Assembly (NCBI GenBank): GCA_964017235.1
Contig: OZ024938.1
Coordinates: forward strand, 9,229,454-9,293,453
Direction: 5' to 3'
Source of the DNA: Sabellastarte sp. h YS-2021
Lineage: Eukaryota; Annelida; Polychaeta; Sabellida; Sabellidae
Length of the DNA stretch: 64,000 bases
The position numbers were made by a program, and so were the translations under genes. How positions within the stretch are numbered: position 1 is the first letter of the stretch; each line of letters opens with the position of its first letter. Under the pieces are notes generated by a model. It did not search any database. It had not been told where the DNA came from and saw only the letters and a list, made by a program, of their open reading frames with translations. Positions 62,723-64,000 of this stretch are shown piece by piece.

Positions 62723-62994
62723 AGGTCGTGAATTCAAAATTCAAATATGTATTTATATGACCAAACAGAACTGTGTGAATTGACCAATACCTAAGTAGTG
62801 ATACATCTGTAAAAATTTTTAATGGTTTATAGTGGATTTCAATGTTATACAGATAATTTACAATACCTCAGCAGCAAATTGGCCACTGTTCCCTGCCTTA
62901 ACTTTACACAAGTAGGACACCAAATCCTTGCCTGTGTTTATTTTAAGTGTAATAACATTGCTTTTCCAATATTAACTTCCAACAAGGAACTATA

Positions 62995-63205
62995 TTTTTG
63001 TCAGCTTGAGTTTGCTTGTTTGAAAAACAATTCAAAATGTCTTTTTGTCGGATTTTGATGAAAATTTTAGGAGATGCCTAAATTTTTTCCAGTGATCCAT
63101 ATAAATCCCTGGATAAAGAAATATTTTATATGATTTGTTTGTACTCTTAAGTCATATTGAAGGTATTGGATCTCGGAGGTCTGCGCTCTCCAAGTGATTT
63201 CCTAG
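62995..63205 (+). repeat. R repeat copy
   Basis: TGAGTTTGCTTGTTTGAAAA, GTCGGATTTTGATGAAAATT, TTAGGAGATGCCTAAATTT, TCCAGTGATCCATATAAATC and the terminal TCTCGGAGGTCTGCGCTCTC then CAAGTGATTTCCTAGTT give nearly the whole R order. Confidence 0.7.
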
Positions 63206-64000
63206 TTACAATATGCATGGACACAAGTACAAGCTATAAATGTGGTTTACCAACCAAAAAATGAAATCAACTGACCCTTTACCTTGCTTTAAAGGGATAT
63301 AGCCTAATTTTTGGCATACAGCCGGCAGTTGAACATTGCTGAAACCTCAGAATCTACAAACTGAAATGCCTAAAGATAATTACTTTATGTTTATTATCAC
63401 TGTGACTACCATTACCTTTAACCTTATATGGTAAGGTACACTATTTGAAGATTCACTTATGTTGCCAGGGACAACCAACTATTCTATAATGTGTTTGTGT
63501 CAAGTTGAAGTGTATAGCAAGTTATGGTGAGAGAGAAGCATTTCTGAGGAGAAGGCTAAGAAAAAGAAATACAAATTTAAATTTCCCTTTCAAATGAAAA
63601 ATACACCGGAGTGATTTATCTGTAAAACAAGGCGTTCTGAGCCAGAAGAAAGGCTAACATCTTGCAACCATTTACTACCATTTCTCAAGTGATAGATAGT
63701 GTATTTGTGGCAAGTTTGATACTACAGTTATTTGCCCTAGTAAACAGGCTATTTATCTGGTTGTATATTTAGAGCATCGGCTAGTGATATAATACAACTA
63801 CTCTTGTATATTGCCTGAAACCCTTAAACCGGTCCAAATTCTACGCCAGCTTAACAGCTAATGTAATACTACTGCTACACTTGTACGAGTTATCTTAAGA
63901 CCTATCAGATCTGATCTACTGCTTTGCAGGCACAGAAACAGGGAACTCAGTGATCTAAGTTAATAAAAGTAGTGATCAAAGGGCATAGTTAAAGGGATGA
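63206..64000. other. Unassigned sequence; short repeat X at 63905-63962
   Basis: No gene was recognised. Near the end, CTGATCTACTGCTTTGCAGG and GGGAACTCAGTGATCTAA repeat the short X family seen at 42478-42545. Confidence 0.35.

Overview
The window looks like AT-rich nuclear DNA from an invertebrate animal, most likely a marine lophotrochozoan such as a mollusc. The reasons are: spliceosomal-style candidate exons with no operon or ribosome-binding-site architecture; several families of tRNA-derived SINEs plus a 5S-rRNA-derived SINE; many MITEs whose ends resemble GGGCC-GTATTCACAAA; CR1-like LINE 3' ends with short microsatellite tails; and a Helentron-like element carrying a satellite array, a type best known from bivalves and Drosophila. 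The taxon is an inference; nothing here identifies a species.

Coding content is very low. Only two short stretches read like real exons, both on the minus strand. One, at 4115-4338, resembles the prodomain of a TGF-beta/activin-type ligand. The other, at 42063-42160, resembles a transmembrane segment of a clarin-like tetraspan protein. Both are flanked by plausible splice sites, and neither is proven. A third candidate at 2262-2426 is weak. No complete gene, real tRNA or rRNA gene, CRISPR array or bacterial feature was found. Almost all other open frames are chance or lie in repeats.

Layout. 1-9 kb: a LINE end, a small MITE, one copy of a CTTAAG-rich element, the TGF-like exon, a tRNA-SINE and two LINE relics. 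9-13 kb: a full SINE, TTCTTAGAA MITEs, and the W repeat. 14-19.5 kb: U repeat, LINE relic, SINEs, a 1.58-kb element with long palindromic ends inserted in a SINE, and a Harbinger-like MITE inserted in an R repeat. 20-29 kb: a TA-flanked MITE, a W repeat split by a 5S-SINE, a hairpin MITE, an empty-site copy of the 225-bp MITE, and a SINE split by a hAT-like MITE. 29-42 kb: RT relics, a 1.07-kb MITE enclosing a W copy, a head-to-head 5S-SINE pair, a LINE end with a GATT tail, and a second CTTAAG element. 42-50 kb: the clarin-like exon, the 225-bp MITE filled by a 1535-bp Helentron-like element with a 147-bp satellite, a 37-bp minisatellite, and LINE and 5S-SINE copies. 50-58 kb: a cluster of S3 SINEs with clear target duplications, a 21-bp minisatellite and an 801-bp near-palindrome. 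58-64 kb: R repeats, LINE relics and a SINE.

The genes do not form a system. The value of the window is its layered record of insertions: at least six nested events can be read directly, several with exact target duplications or an empty-site comparison. Family names S1-S3, R, W, U, P, V and X are labels used only in this annotation.
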